Below are positions 1-6,679 of a DNA stretch of 64,000 bases, piece by piece; position 1 is the stretch's first letter, and every line of letters begins with the position of its first letter. The stretch spans positions 332,211-396,210 of the forward strand of contig NZ_JAAVUS010000006.1 in NCBI RefSeq assembly GCF_018449525.1, read 5' to 3'. Below the pieces are notes generated by a model. It was not told the origin of the DNA. It made no database searches and saw only the letters and a list, made by a program, of their open reading frames with translations. Position numbers and translations under genes: made by a program. This stretch comes from Bradyrhizobium sp. dw_78 (lineage in GTDB: Bacteria; Pseudomonadota; Alphaproteobacteria; Rhizobiales; Xanthobacteraceae).

Positions 1-2
1 AG

Positions 3-875
3 TTCTTGAAGTCGATCTATCTGGAGCTTTTCGACAGGAAGCAAAACATTTCCAGGGTTTTGCAAGGGCTTGCTGGGCGCGACATCCGCAAAGCTCTCGA
101 TATGTTTGTGAGTATTCTGAACAGCGGACATCTCACCGAAGAGCAGATCACCTCAACTGCCAAGGGCGGTGCTATTTCGATCCCCGAGTATCGAGTGCTC
201 AAGATACTCATGCGCACCGAGTATCGTTTTTTTCACGACAGGTCGGGCTTCATTTCAAACGTGTTTCACGCGGAGCCCGAATGGGTCCAGCCCAATAACT
301 TTCTCGTCACCGACATCCTTTTTTGGCTTTGCGACAATCGCAAACTCACGGGAGAAATAGGGCTGGAGGGCTTCTTCACTGTTGAGAGGATTGCTGGCGA
401 ACTGCAGCGCCGAGGATTTGTACGAGACGACGTGCGTGCTGCCTGCTCTTGGCTTTTGACCAAAGGGCTGGTCGAAGCCGACCACATGAACCAGTCAGAG
501 GTAGATTTCGGCGACTGCATCAAGGTTACCGCCTCCGGCTTCATTCATATTCGCATTCTCACTGAGCGGCTAGAATACCTCTATGGGGTTCTGACGGTCA
601 CCCCAATTTTCGAAAAGCGGGTCGCCGAGAATCTGGCCGAGTATCTGAAACGCGAGAACCAACAGGGCTATCAGGGAGCCTACCAGCAGGCACGCGCAAT
701 CGAGGAGTTCCTGCAGTACCTTCAGGAGCAACACCGCAAACTCAAAGAGGCGTTTATGGAGTTCGGTGGCCCTCGAACGGGGGCGTCTTTCGTAATTCGG
801 CAGATTGAGAGCGCCCTACGGTATTTCAAAAACCCAACCGTTCGAACCAATGAGCGGAACATGTTGGACGAATAG
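3..875 (+). CDS. C-terminal part of a P-loop NTPase-like protein, cut by the window edge
   Basis: The frame is open to the left edge, so the first TTG (position 6) is probably internal and the true start lies upstream. About 290 residues are visible. The segment DIRKALDMF near residue 25 resembles the helical lid that follows the ATPase core in ORC/STAND-type P-loop proteins. A region with winged-helix character follows (FTVERIAGELQRRGFVRDDVRAACSWLLTKGLV), then a charged helical tail. No Walker motif is in view. Base composition is lower in GC than the genes to the right, which suggests an acquired gene. Function is unknown; the NTPase assignment is an inference from the lid-like motif only. 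Confidence 0.5.
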   Translation, partial: FLKSIYLELFDRKQNISRVLQGLAGRDIRKALDMFVSILNSGHLTEEQITSTAKGGAISIPEYRVLKILMRTEYRFFHDRSGFISNVFHAEPEWVQPNNFLVTDILFWLCDNRKLTGEIGLEGFFTVERIAGELQRRGFVRDDVRAACSWLLTKGLVEADHMNQSEVDFGDCIKVTASGFIHIRILTERLEYLYGVLTVTPIFEKRVAENLAEYLKRENQQGYQGAYQQARAIEEFLQYLQEQHRKLKEAFMEFGGPRTGASFVIRQIESALRYFKNPTVRTNERNMLDE

Positions 876-1375
876 CAACAGGCCATTTAGCGGCCCACGG
901 CGCCCCTTGGTTTGTCGCTATCTTTCAATACAAAACGCTGCTACAAATGCTACGCATCGCGGCGTAAATTCTTTAAGTTTATCAATGCTGAAGGCGGTAG
1001 TTGGCAGTACCCACCCAACTGTACCAGAAAAATCAATAGCTTATCTTAAAATCGCATGGCCCTGGAAATCGATTTATCGGAGGCTATGGCGAAGATTCGA
1101 CCTATCCGGGTAGCCAAGGTTACTCCTAGGTTCGATTGTCGCACGAGCCCGTTTAGGGCCATCGGCGAATTAGACGGATTGGCCGCCGATATCGTCTCCA
1201 GCAGAGCCCTCCGGCTTCCACGTCGTAATTGCGCTGGCGCAGGCCCACAGCTTGGTTAATGGGTTATCCGGATTTTGCGTGCTGCATTTTTACGCTATGC
1301 CAACTCAATGACTTCATGCTGTGGCCCATACGACAGCAGATGGGAGAGGTTCCATCTCAGAGCTTTTGGGGCGGA
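876..1375. other. 500-bp gap without a supported gene
   Basis: Short reading frames exist here but none has a convincing ribosome binding site or family signature. The left half (about 900-1080) is AT-richer than the rest of the window and continues the lower-GC character of the gene to its left. I see no tRNA, terminator or complete repeat. Confidence 0.4.
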
Positions 1376-2341
1376 ATGATCAGCGATACCGAACAACGCG
1401 ATGGAAGACGGTTGTATTTTTTCAACTGGGTTCCACTCTTGCTGCTCGCCGTTTCCTTGGGCGCGTGCCTTGCGGCATCGAACTTTTCGTTAAAATTGGA
1501 AAGCTGGACGCGCGCGGTGGTGATTGCCTCTGTCCTTACGGCGGCAGGCTTGTGGCTTCTGTCCTATTGGTGGGGCTCGCGTTTTGGTTTCGCGCTGCTC
1601 GCCATCGCGCAAATTGGTTTCATGTGTATGTTGGTCGCGCCACTCTCCTACGTGGCGGCCGCTGCGAACCTTCCCCTACAGGATGCGAGCTTGGCCCGTA
1701 TGGATCAACTGTTGGGATTGGATTGGCGCGCTTATTTTGAATTTGCCATCGCCCGGCCTGAGTTGTTGAGCTTCGCTATCTTCTTTTACGCGATGATTAT
1801 CGTGCCCTGGGCTGGAGTGTCGGTTGCGCTTGGTATGACGGGGAGGTTCGTCAGGCTACAACAGTTCGTAATGGCTGCCGTGCTGACCGTGTCCGTGGCT
1901 GTTATTATATCGGCCGCGCTTCCCGCAATTGGTACCTATGGGGAACTGGGCCTGCCTGCCGACACCGAGGTTTTCAAGGCCAGCGGCTATGTGATCCAGC
2001 TTGAGATCCTGCCTTTTGTCCGGGATGGAACGCTTCGGGTACTCAACCTCTCGCATCTTGGCGGCATCATTACATTTCCGAGCGTTCATGCGGCCATTGC
2101 TGCTCTGGCTATTTGGGGTCTTTGGGGCGTGTGGTGGCTGCGCCCACTGGCTCTGATACTTAACGGCGGGATGCTGCTCGCGACCCCTTTGGTCGGAGGT
2201 CACTATTTCGTCGATGTGTTCGCGGGCGTCGGCCTGGCCGCACTTTCCATTGCCGCGGCAAAAGCCATTTCTCAGCGCATCGTAACCGGGGTGGAAGTCG
2301 TACCTTCTATGCGCTCCCTTCAGGGCAAGTTGCAGACTTAG
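1376..2341 (+). CDS. PAP2/Aur1-Ipt1-like integral membrane phosphatase or phosphotransferase
   Basis: About 321 residues and mostly hydrophobic, with roughly seven to eight membrane spans. The PAP2 hallmarks are in the C-terminal third: FPSVHAA (second motif, with its His) and VGGHYFVDVFAG (third motif, with His and Asp). The classical first motif (KxxxxxxRP) is not evident, as in Aur1/Ipt1-like branches. These enzymes act on lipid phosphates or transfer phospho-head groups in the membrane; the substrate is unknown. ATG 1376 is preceded by a purine-rich stretch and leaves the hydrophobic core intact; ATGs at 1340 and 1316 are alternatives. It is a paralogue of the gene at 37839-38846: both share an (A/G)PLSY(V/I)AA segment followed by PLQDA. 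Confidence 0.75.
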   Translation: MISDTEQRDGRRLYFFNWVPLLLLAVSLGACLAASNFSLKLESWTRAVVIASVLTAAGLWLLSYWWGSRFGFALLAIAQIGFMCMLVAPLSYVAAAANLPLQDASLARMDQLLGLDWRAYFEFAIARPELLSFAIFFYAMIIVPWAGVSVALGMTGRFVRLQQFVMAAVLTVSVAVIISAALPAIGTYGELGLPADTEVFKASGYVIQLEILPFVRDGTLRVLNLSHLGGIITFPSVHAAIAALAIWGLWGVWWLRPLALILNGGMLLATPLVGGHYFVDVFAGVGLAALSIAAAKAISQRIVTGVEVVPSMRSLQGKLQT

Positions 2342-2389
2342 ATATGCACCTCTGACTGATGCAGCCGGGCTATCTACCTCGTATCAACC

Positions 2390-2627
2390 GGTGTGGTTGG
2401 TGCAGCTCCGGTCAGAGTAATCGCTGACCGACCTCTTTCCAGATCGCATGTTGCCCGTAGAACCTGATCGCATCCGCCTTCTGAATTTCGACGATGCGCG
2501 AGCAGCGCTGGCACCCGCCATCGCACCGGAAACTTGCGAGCCGCCGCCCCAGGTTGGGAAGGCCGCGGCTCGCCTGAGCCGAGACGTTCTGCACGCGCGG
2601 ATGGTCATGACCGTGCAGCGTCATCAA
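2390..2627 (-). pseudogene. Decayed small zinc-ribbon-like protein
   Basis: Reading leftward, one frame gives LASFRCDGGCQRCS, then EIQKADAIRFYG and IWKEVGQRLL, and meets TGA at 2412. The adjacent frame continues with DRSCTNHTG. One extra T in CTCTGACCGG would split an original RLLDRSCTNHTG, so a 1-bp insertion is the simplest explanation. The Cys pairs fit a small zinc-ribbon protein of the sort frequent in Bradyrhizobium. The family is recalled, not searched. It could instead be an intact 71-residue ORF that simply ends at 2412. Confidence 0.4.
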
Positions 2628-2975
2628 AGTCTAGATGCCCCGTACACGCACGCATCGAGGACTTTCTGCCGCGCCATCGGCCACGTCGCCATGGTCGTTC
2701 GGATAGCGGAGAGGGCGTGCATCCGCGTTTGAGGAACGAGCCGCGCGATCTGCGCAAAATCGGTGCGGGCAAGACCGCGGCCCGATTTAAGAAAGAGCCG
2801 CGGCGTTTGATGTTTCACGGGTGCATTAGAACGAAGCAGCAACATGCGAGCAGGCCGCCGGGAATTGTGGATGATCCTGCGGATGCTTGAGCGGAGAGCG
2901 GACAATTTTACGGGGCCATTTCACGGTATCCCCATCTCCAGATGGTAGCGCATTGGGCGAGAGGCTGCCCGCGCC
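2628..2975. other. Gap without a supported gene
   Basis: Overlapping frames on both strands run through here with Arg/Pro-rich translations typical of GC-rich non-coding DNA. None has a family signature or a clear ribosome binding site. Confidence 0.35.
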
Positions 2976-3383
2976 ATGTTCCTCCTGTTTTTTCTGCTGT
3001 TTCCCATCCTTATCGGCGCGCTGGCGCGCAGCCGGGGCAGATCGTTTTTGGTGTGGTCCATGCTTTCGTTTGCGACCACCCCTATCGGCGGCCTGACCCT
3101 GCTCCTGACCCTGCTGATGCGTGAGCGCGGCGGGCTTTCGAAATGGCCGGCCATGCTGGGCGGATGGCCAGAGAAACTGGACGCGAACAAAGCCGAGCGA
3201 GAATCGGAAGCCGCGCGCATGGCCGAGCCGGATGCTCGAATTGAAGCCGATGCGTATGACGAGCGGGTTGACAGATTGATCGCGGAGCGGCTGAGCGAGC
3301 TGGCCAAAGCGCCGGTGCCGAGCGTGGCTGGCCTTGGCGCGTCGTCTCCGGCCGGACCGCCGGTATTTGGAAAGCGCCGCTAA
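2976..3383 (+). CDS. Small membrane-anchored hypothetical protein
   Basis: 135 residues. Two hydrophobic segments (about 1-15 and 23-45) are joined by a short basic loop (ARSRGRS), followed by a charged, probably cytoplasmic helical region rich in Glu/Arg/Ala (about 60-110) and a Gly/Pro-rich tail ending GKRR. The layout suggests an inner-membrane anchor with a helical cytoplasmic tail. I do not recognise a named family. A weak purine-rich stretch (GGGCGAGAGG) lies about 13 bases upstream of the ATG. Confidence 0.55.
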   Translation: MFLLFFLLFPILIGALARSRGRSFLVWSMLSFATTPIGGLTLLLTLLMRERGGLSKWPAMLGGWPEKLDANKAERESEAARMAEPDARIEADAYDERVDRLIAERLSELAKAPVPSVAGLGASSPAGPPVFGKRR

Positions 3384-3452
3384 ACTGTCTCGTCCGCCGG
3401 CGTTTGTGATGGCCATTCATCCTTTGCGCTTGTCGCCGGATGAAACCGCATC

Positions 3453-3547
3453 TATAGCGTTTTCGAGCGAAGTGGATTCCGGTTCGCGTGAAGAAAACGC
3501 GTCAAAACAAAAGGGTAGAGCCCGGTTCGGATTCAATCAGAACCGAT
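3453..3547. repeat. Dispersed repeat, family A, copy 1
   Basis: The element begins TATAGCGTTTTCGAGCGAAG and ends with a small inverted repeat around GATTCAATCAGAACC. A near-identical copy in reverse orientation lies at 57172-57264. Shorter or divergent relatives are at 5913-5989, 40344-40396 and 51053-51092. The internal pair GCGTTTTC / GAAAACGC can form a stem. Confidence 0.8.
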
Positions 3548-3568
3548 AAGGCTTTAGGCTCTCAGGAT

Positions 3569-3637
3569 GGGGATGAAGTCCCCCGTAACCGCCGAATGGC
3601 TGATGACTTCTACCGGGCGCGCGAGCGCGGGTAGAAG
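3569..3637 (+). promoter_or_regulatory. Fluoride riboswitch (crcB motif) with competing hairpin
   Basis: The aptamer (about 3569-3616) shows the crcB-motif order: GGGGATGAAG, TCCCCC, a linker with GTAACC, the small GCC/GGC stem-loop, then TGATGACTTCTACC. GAAGTC and GACTTC form the closing helix, and GGGG with CCCC the inner one. Directly overlapping, CTTCTACC (3607-3614) can pair instead with GGTAGAAG (3630-3637), extended by CGCGC/GCGCG. This hairpin would compete with the aptamer's 3' strand and is the likely expression platform. No U-tract follows, so control may be by RNA folding or translation. The gene downstream is crcB, as expected for this riboswitch. Confidence 0.85.
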
Positions 3638-3681
3638 CATGTCTGCCGCCAGTCTCGCCGCCCTCTTAGGAAAGGGCTGAT

Positions 3682-3873
3682 ATGACGACTGGCTTGTTTG
3701 TTTCCTTGTTGTTTTCTTCCCCGTTGCTGCCTTCGTCTGCCGCCGCGGCTTGGCTGGCAGGATCGATATGGCTTGCGGCCGATGCCCGTGATGGGGTTGT
3801 GGATGCCATCGTCGGCGCCGGGACCGTGACAGATGTCACAAAATCGCTTGCGGCCGGAGGGCAGAACCGATGA
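3682..3873 (+). CDS. Possible 63-residue leader or partner protein of crcB
   Basis: It starts at ATG 3682, shortly after the riboswitch, behind an AAGGGCTGAT stretch that could serve as ribosome binding site. The N-terminus is hydrophobic (about residues 4-33), compatible with a signal peptide or one membrane span. The stop overlaps the crcB start as ATGA, the usual sign of translational coupling. No family recognised. It may be a genuine small membrane protein or only a coupling leader. Confidence 0.4.
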   Translation: MTTGLFVSLLFSSPLLPSSAAAAWLAGSIWLAADARDGVVDAIVGAGTVTDVTKSLAAGGQNR

Positions 3874-4250
3874 ACCCGCAATTCATTCTCGCGGTTGCCG
3901 TCGGCGGCGCCATCGGGTCGGTGTTGCGCTATCTGGTCGCAGTCGGGGCGGGGCGAGTCTTCGGCACCCATTTTCCCTGGGGCACTCTGATCATCAATGT
4001 GACGGGATCGTTCCTGATCGGCGCCTTCGTCGGCCTGTTCGCGCTGAAATGGGATTTGCCGCAGGCGGTCCGGATTTTCCTGACCGTTGGCATTTGCGGC
4101 GGCTACACCACTTTCTCGACGTTCTCGCTCGATGCCTACTATCTGATCGAGCGTGGGGAACTCGTGGCCGCGGGTCTCTACATGATCGCCTCGGTTGCGC
4201 TTTCGGTGGCGGCACTTGTTGCCGCGATGCAACTGGTGCGCCTTATGTGA
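3870..4250 (+). CDS. crcB: Fluoride ion channel CrcB/Fluc
   Basis: 126 residues, four membrane spans, the normal length for a Fluc subunit. It exports fluoride across the inner membrane as a dual-topology dimer. Visible signatures: GGAIGSVLRY (12-21), the conserved Asn in INVTGS (Asn43) and GICGGYTTFSTFS (74-86), where Phe82 and Phe85 match the fluoride-coordinating phenylalanines and the TTFST turn matches the central sodium-site region. It lies downstream of a fluoride riboswitch, which independently supports the assignment, and its ATG overlaps the stop of a small upstream ORF. Confidence 0.95.
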   Translation: MNPQFILAVAVGGAIGSVLRYLVAVGAGRVFGTHFPWGTLIINVTGSFLIGAFVGLFALKWDLPQAVRIFLTVGICGGYTTFSTFSLDAYYLIERGELVAAGLYMIASVALSVAALVAAMQLVRLM

Positions 4251-4349
4251 GGTAACACAGGTGAATCCGTAGCGAACTGCGACCGGCCGGTCCTTGCCAA
4301 TCCCTCCTCGCTCACCGACAATCCCGGACGCAATACTGCAGGGGGGCTC

Positions 4350-4712
4350 ATGCTCGTCGTTCGCTCCAGGAATTTTCGGCTCGGTCTGACGACGCTCGTC
4401 ATGGCGATGTCATTTTCGGTTCTATGGCCAGCGTTGAGCAGGGCCTATACGCTCGACGAACAGGAGGCGTGCAGCGGCGATGCTTTTCGCCTTTGCAGTT
4501 CCGAGATTCCGAACGTCGATCGCATCACCGCTTGCATGATCCAGAACAAGGAGCGGCTTTCGCCAGGCTGCCGTCCGTTCTTTAGATCCGGCCCGGAGCC
4601 CGACGCCGCGCAGGGGGATGACGGCGCGCCGCTTGCCGCCAAGCCGGTGACCTCGCGAAAGCACATCAAGCCGCATCGCGTGAAAAAGTCGGTCAAGCGC
4701 GACGCGACCTGA
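4350..4712 (+). CDS. Secreted Cys-rich hypothetical protein
   Basis: 120 residues. A basic start and hydrophobic stretch (about 8-32, ending LSRAYT) form a likely Sec signal peptide. The mature part has four cysteines in the pattern CSGDAFRLCSSEIP...ITACMIQNKERLSPGC, reminiscent of the short Cys-rich repeat unit found in small periplasmic alphaproteobacterial proteins, and a basic C-terminal tail (SRKHIKPHRVKKS). Probably periplasmic with disulfides. Function unknown. Confidence 0.65.
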   Translation: MLVVRSRNFRLGLTTLVMAMSFSVLWPALSRAYTLDEQEACSGDAFRLCSSEIPNVDRITACMIQNKERLSPGCRPFFRSGPEPDAAQGDDGAPLAAKPVTSRKHIKPHRVKKSVKRDAT

Positions 4713-5074
4713 TGCGCGCCACGCCGGTCGGGTAAAATCGGTTTCCGGCAAAGATCATTTCCAAACAATCGGATAGGCGATGAGACTGGCGCAGCGGGCT
4801 CGCTGCCGCGAGACACGTTCGTTGCTCAGGACTCGGTTTGTTCGCGTAGCTCAAGCAAAATCTTAGCCCGTACACGAACCGGCAAAGTATTTAGTTCGGC
4901 CGGCAGACGCCCTGCGGGTTTGATTTTCGCCCCTCTGTTGCGGCGCATGGTGTGACTCAAAAGCCAGCGCCTGCTTAAATCCGTAACTTCGTCATCATTG
5001 GTGCCAGATTTTTCTTTCGCGAATCAGCGAGCTGATTCATTTTTGGGTTCTAGGGTCAATCTGGAGGCCAAGGT
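4713..5074. other. Intergenic region upstream of parA
   Basis: No supported gene. Around 4733-4762 a fragment (AAATCGGTTTCCGGCAAAGA then TCAT) resembles part of dispersed repeat family B. The last 100 bases are AT-richer and probably carry the parA promoter. A clear GGAGG lies about ten bases upstream of the parA ATG. Confidence 0.4.
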
Positions 5075-5755
5075 ATGAACGTCATTGTTTTTGCTTCGCG
5101 TAAAGGCGGCTCGGGAAAAAGCACCCTGGCGGCTCATCTAGCGGCACATGTCAGTAAATCAACGAAGCCCTGTCTGATGATCGATGCCGACCCGCAGGGG
5201 TCGCTCACGCTGTGGCACAAGCTGCGCGGCACCAACGAACCGCCGATCAAATCCGCCGTCAATTCCGTCAGTGGGATTCTCGCGGCCGCCAAGCGTGACG
5301 GCGTGGAATGGGTATTTATCGATACGCCGCCGAATACGTCGGCCGTTGTCGAAGACGCCATCAAGAACGCGACGATGGTGATCATTCCGGCGCGTCCGGG
5401 CGTGTTCGACGTCGATGCGGTGCAGGCGACCATTCAGAGCTGCCGTGCGGCACGCAAGCCCTATGCCGTGGTGCTCAACGGCGCGCCGGCCCGCCGGGAC
5501 GATGCGGAGAGCCCGATTGTCGCCATCGCGCGCGAATCGCTCGCCAAGTTCCGTGCTCCGGTGTGGAGTGGCCAGGTCACCAACCGGTCCGACCTCCTGA
5601 TGGCGCTGGCCCAGGGCGAAGGCGCGCGGGAATATTCGGCTGAAGGGCGTGCGGCGGCGGAGATCAGCAAGCTGTGGGCTGCGATCGAGCGGTCGGTCAA
5701 GGCGATCCGAGGCACGGTGTCGGCAAACGGCGCCATGCATAAGCAGGCTGCCTGA
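5075..5755 (+). CDS. ParA/MinD-family ATPase, orphan
   Basis: 226 residues. It has a deviant Walker A, KGGSGKST (10-17) with the signature Lys10, a DADPQGS motif (37-43), and Walker B-like FIDTPP (81-86). These ATPases bind DNA or membrane as ATP sandwich dimers and position cargo such as plasmids, chromosomes or protein clusters. No ParB-like gene or parS-like repeat is adjacent, and the sequence lacks the N-terminal DNA-binding extension of plasmid ParA, so a chromosomal orphan role is more likely than partition. It is followed by an intrinsic terminator, so it is probably monocistronic. Confidence 0.85.
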   Translation: MNVIVFASRKGGSGKSTLAAHLAAHVSKSTKPCLMIDADPQGSLTLWHKLRGTNEPPIKSAVNSVSGILAAAKRDGVEWVFIDTPPNTSAVVEDAIKNATMVIIPARPGVFDVDAVQATIQSCRAARKPYAVVLNGAPARRDDAESPIVAIARESLAKFRAPVWSGQVTNRSDLLMALAQGEGAREYSAEGRAAAEISKLWAAIERSVKAIRGTVSANGAMHKQAA

Positions 5756-5782
5756 GCTGATCATCCTGGGACGTCGGCAGCG

Positions 5783-5805
5783 AACGCGCGGTTTCCGCGC
5801 GTTTT
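5783..5805 (+). terminator. Rho-independent terminator of parA
   Basis: AACGCGCG (5783-5790) pairs with CGCGCGTT (5796-5803) across a five-base loop and runs into a short T tract. Confidence 0.75.
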
Positions 5806-5912
5806 TCGTTGTGTCCGTCCTGACCGATCGCTGTCCGGCACGGCGAAGAACGCAAGAAAGCTATCAAGCGGGGCGTCTGCCGCGCCGTTTTTCCTGCGCT
5901 CCGGTTCCGGAT

Positions 5913-5989
5913 TATCGCGTTTTCGAATGAAAGCCTGCCCCGGATTTGATCCAGGGTGGATTCCGGTTTGCGTGAAGAAAACGCGTCAC
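5913..5989. repeat. Dispersed repeat, family A, divergent copy
   Basis: Starts ATCGCGTTTTCGAATGAAAG and ends GGATTCCGGTTTGCG then GAAGAAAACGCGTC. It shares both ends with the copy at 3453-3547 but carries a different middle (CCCCGGATTTGATCCAGGG). Confidence 0.65.
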
Positions 5990-5997
5990 ACAGGACT

Positions 5998-6132
5998 CTA
6001 GTTCACCATCAGCACATAGAAGGCGATCACGGGCGACAGGCTCAGGATCACCGACCAGATGCCGAGCGCCCAGAGGATGTCCTCTCTGGTAAAGCCCTGC
6101 TTCTCAGGAAAAAGCTTGTTCCGATTGTTCAC
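5998..6132 (-). CDS. 44-residue single-span membrane peptide
   Basis: GTG start at 6130-6132, stop TAG at 5998-6000. The N-terminus is polar and charged (MNNRNKLFPEKQGF), TREDILWALG follows, and then one hydrophobic span (IWSVILSLSPVIAFYVLMVN) runs to the end. This layout is characteristic of genuine small membrane proteins rather than chance frames. GCGGTGG upstream could act as a weak ribosome binding site. No named family recognised. It stands alone between family A repeat DNA and the csoR/copA region. Confidence 0.55.
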   Translation of the reverse strand: MNNRNKLFPEKQGFTREDILWALGIWSVILSLSPVIAFYVLMVN

Positions 6133-6350
6133 GACGCCACCGCATTCTGCTGTCTGCGGGAACCGTAGGCGTCGAATTTTAAAATCCAGATCCTAATTTC
6201 GTTCGCATTTGACGACAGCTGCTACCACGGCTTAACTACGGGACGGCTGGCATGGCCTTCGGCCCGGCTGCATCCCGCCAGCGCTGCCGCGGTGTCATTC
6301 GGATTTGAGAATCCGAGGCGACCGATTGTTAACGACCCGACCCCGGGCAT

Positions 6351-6635
6351 CTACCGGTCCGAGCGGCTCACCACTTCCATCAACTCTGCGATCTTGCGGC
6401 GCTGGTCGGCCTTGTCGCCGGAAGAAATCGCATGTTCGACGCAATGGGCGACATGGTCGCGCAGGATTTCCTCCTCGACGCGGCGCAGCGCCGCTCGCGC
6501 GGCGGCGATCTGGGTCACCACGTCGATGCAATAGCGGTCGGCTTCGACCATTCCGGCAAGGCCGCGGATCTGGCCTTCAATCCGCTTCAGCCTTTTCAAA
6601 CAGGAGGTCTTGATCTCGGTGCGCATACGCGTCAT
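6351..6635 (-). CDS. csoR: CsoR/RcnR-family metal-sensing repressor (copper)
   Basis: About 94 residues, all-helical DUF156 fold. CsoR represses copper export genes and releases DNA on binding Cu(I). The Cu ligands of the family are present: Cys in DRYCID, and the His-x3-Cys pair in DHVAHC. An additional Cys lies near the N-terminus (IKTSC). It is divergent from copA with only 44 bp between the start codons. ATG 6633-6635 overlaps the operator; ATG 6624-6626 (MRTEIKTSC) is an equally plausible start and closer to the family norm; GTG 6684-6686 would overlap the copA start. Confidence 0.88.
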   Translation of the reverse strand: MTRMRTEIKTSCLKRLKRIEGQIRGLAGMVEADRYCIDVVTQIAAARAALRRVEEEILRDHVAHCVEHAISSGDKADQRRKIAELMEVVSRSDR

Positions 6636-6654
6636 ATACCCCCCTAGGGTATAT
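6634..6654. promoter_or_regulatory. CsoR-type operator between csoR and copA
   Basis: Pseudo-palindrome with arms ATATACCC and GGGTATAT around a CCCTA centre. AT flanks around a G/C tract fit known CsoR operators. It lies in the shared divergent promoter and touches the csoR start codon, so one dimer-of-dimers site could control both genes. Confidence 0.75.
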
Positions 6655-6679
6655 CGATCAAGGGCCGGGAGAATATTCG

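Noticed and set aside
1056..1259. 67-residue ORF in the first gap
   Set aside because: No ribosome binding site, no family signature, Arg-rich composition of non-coding DNA.
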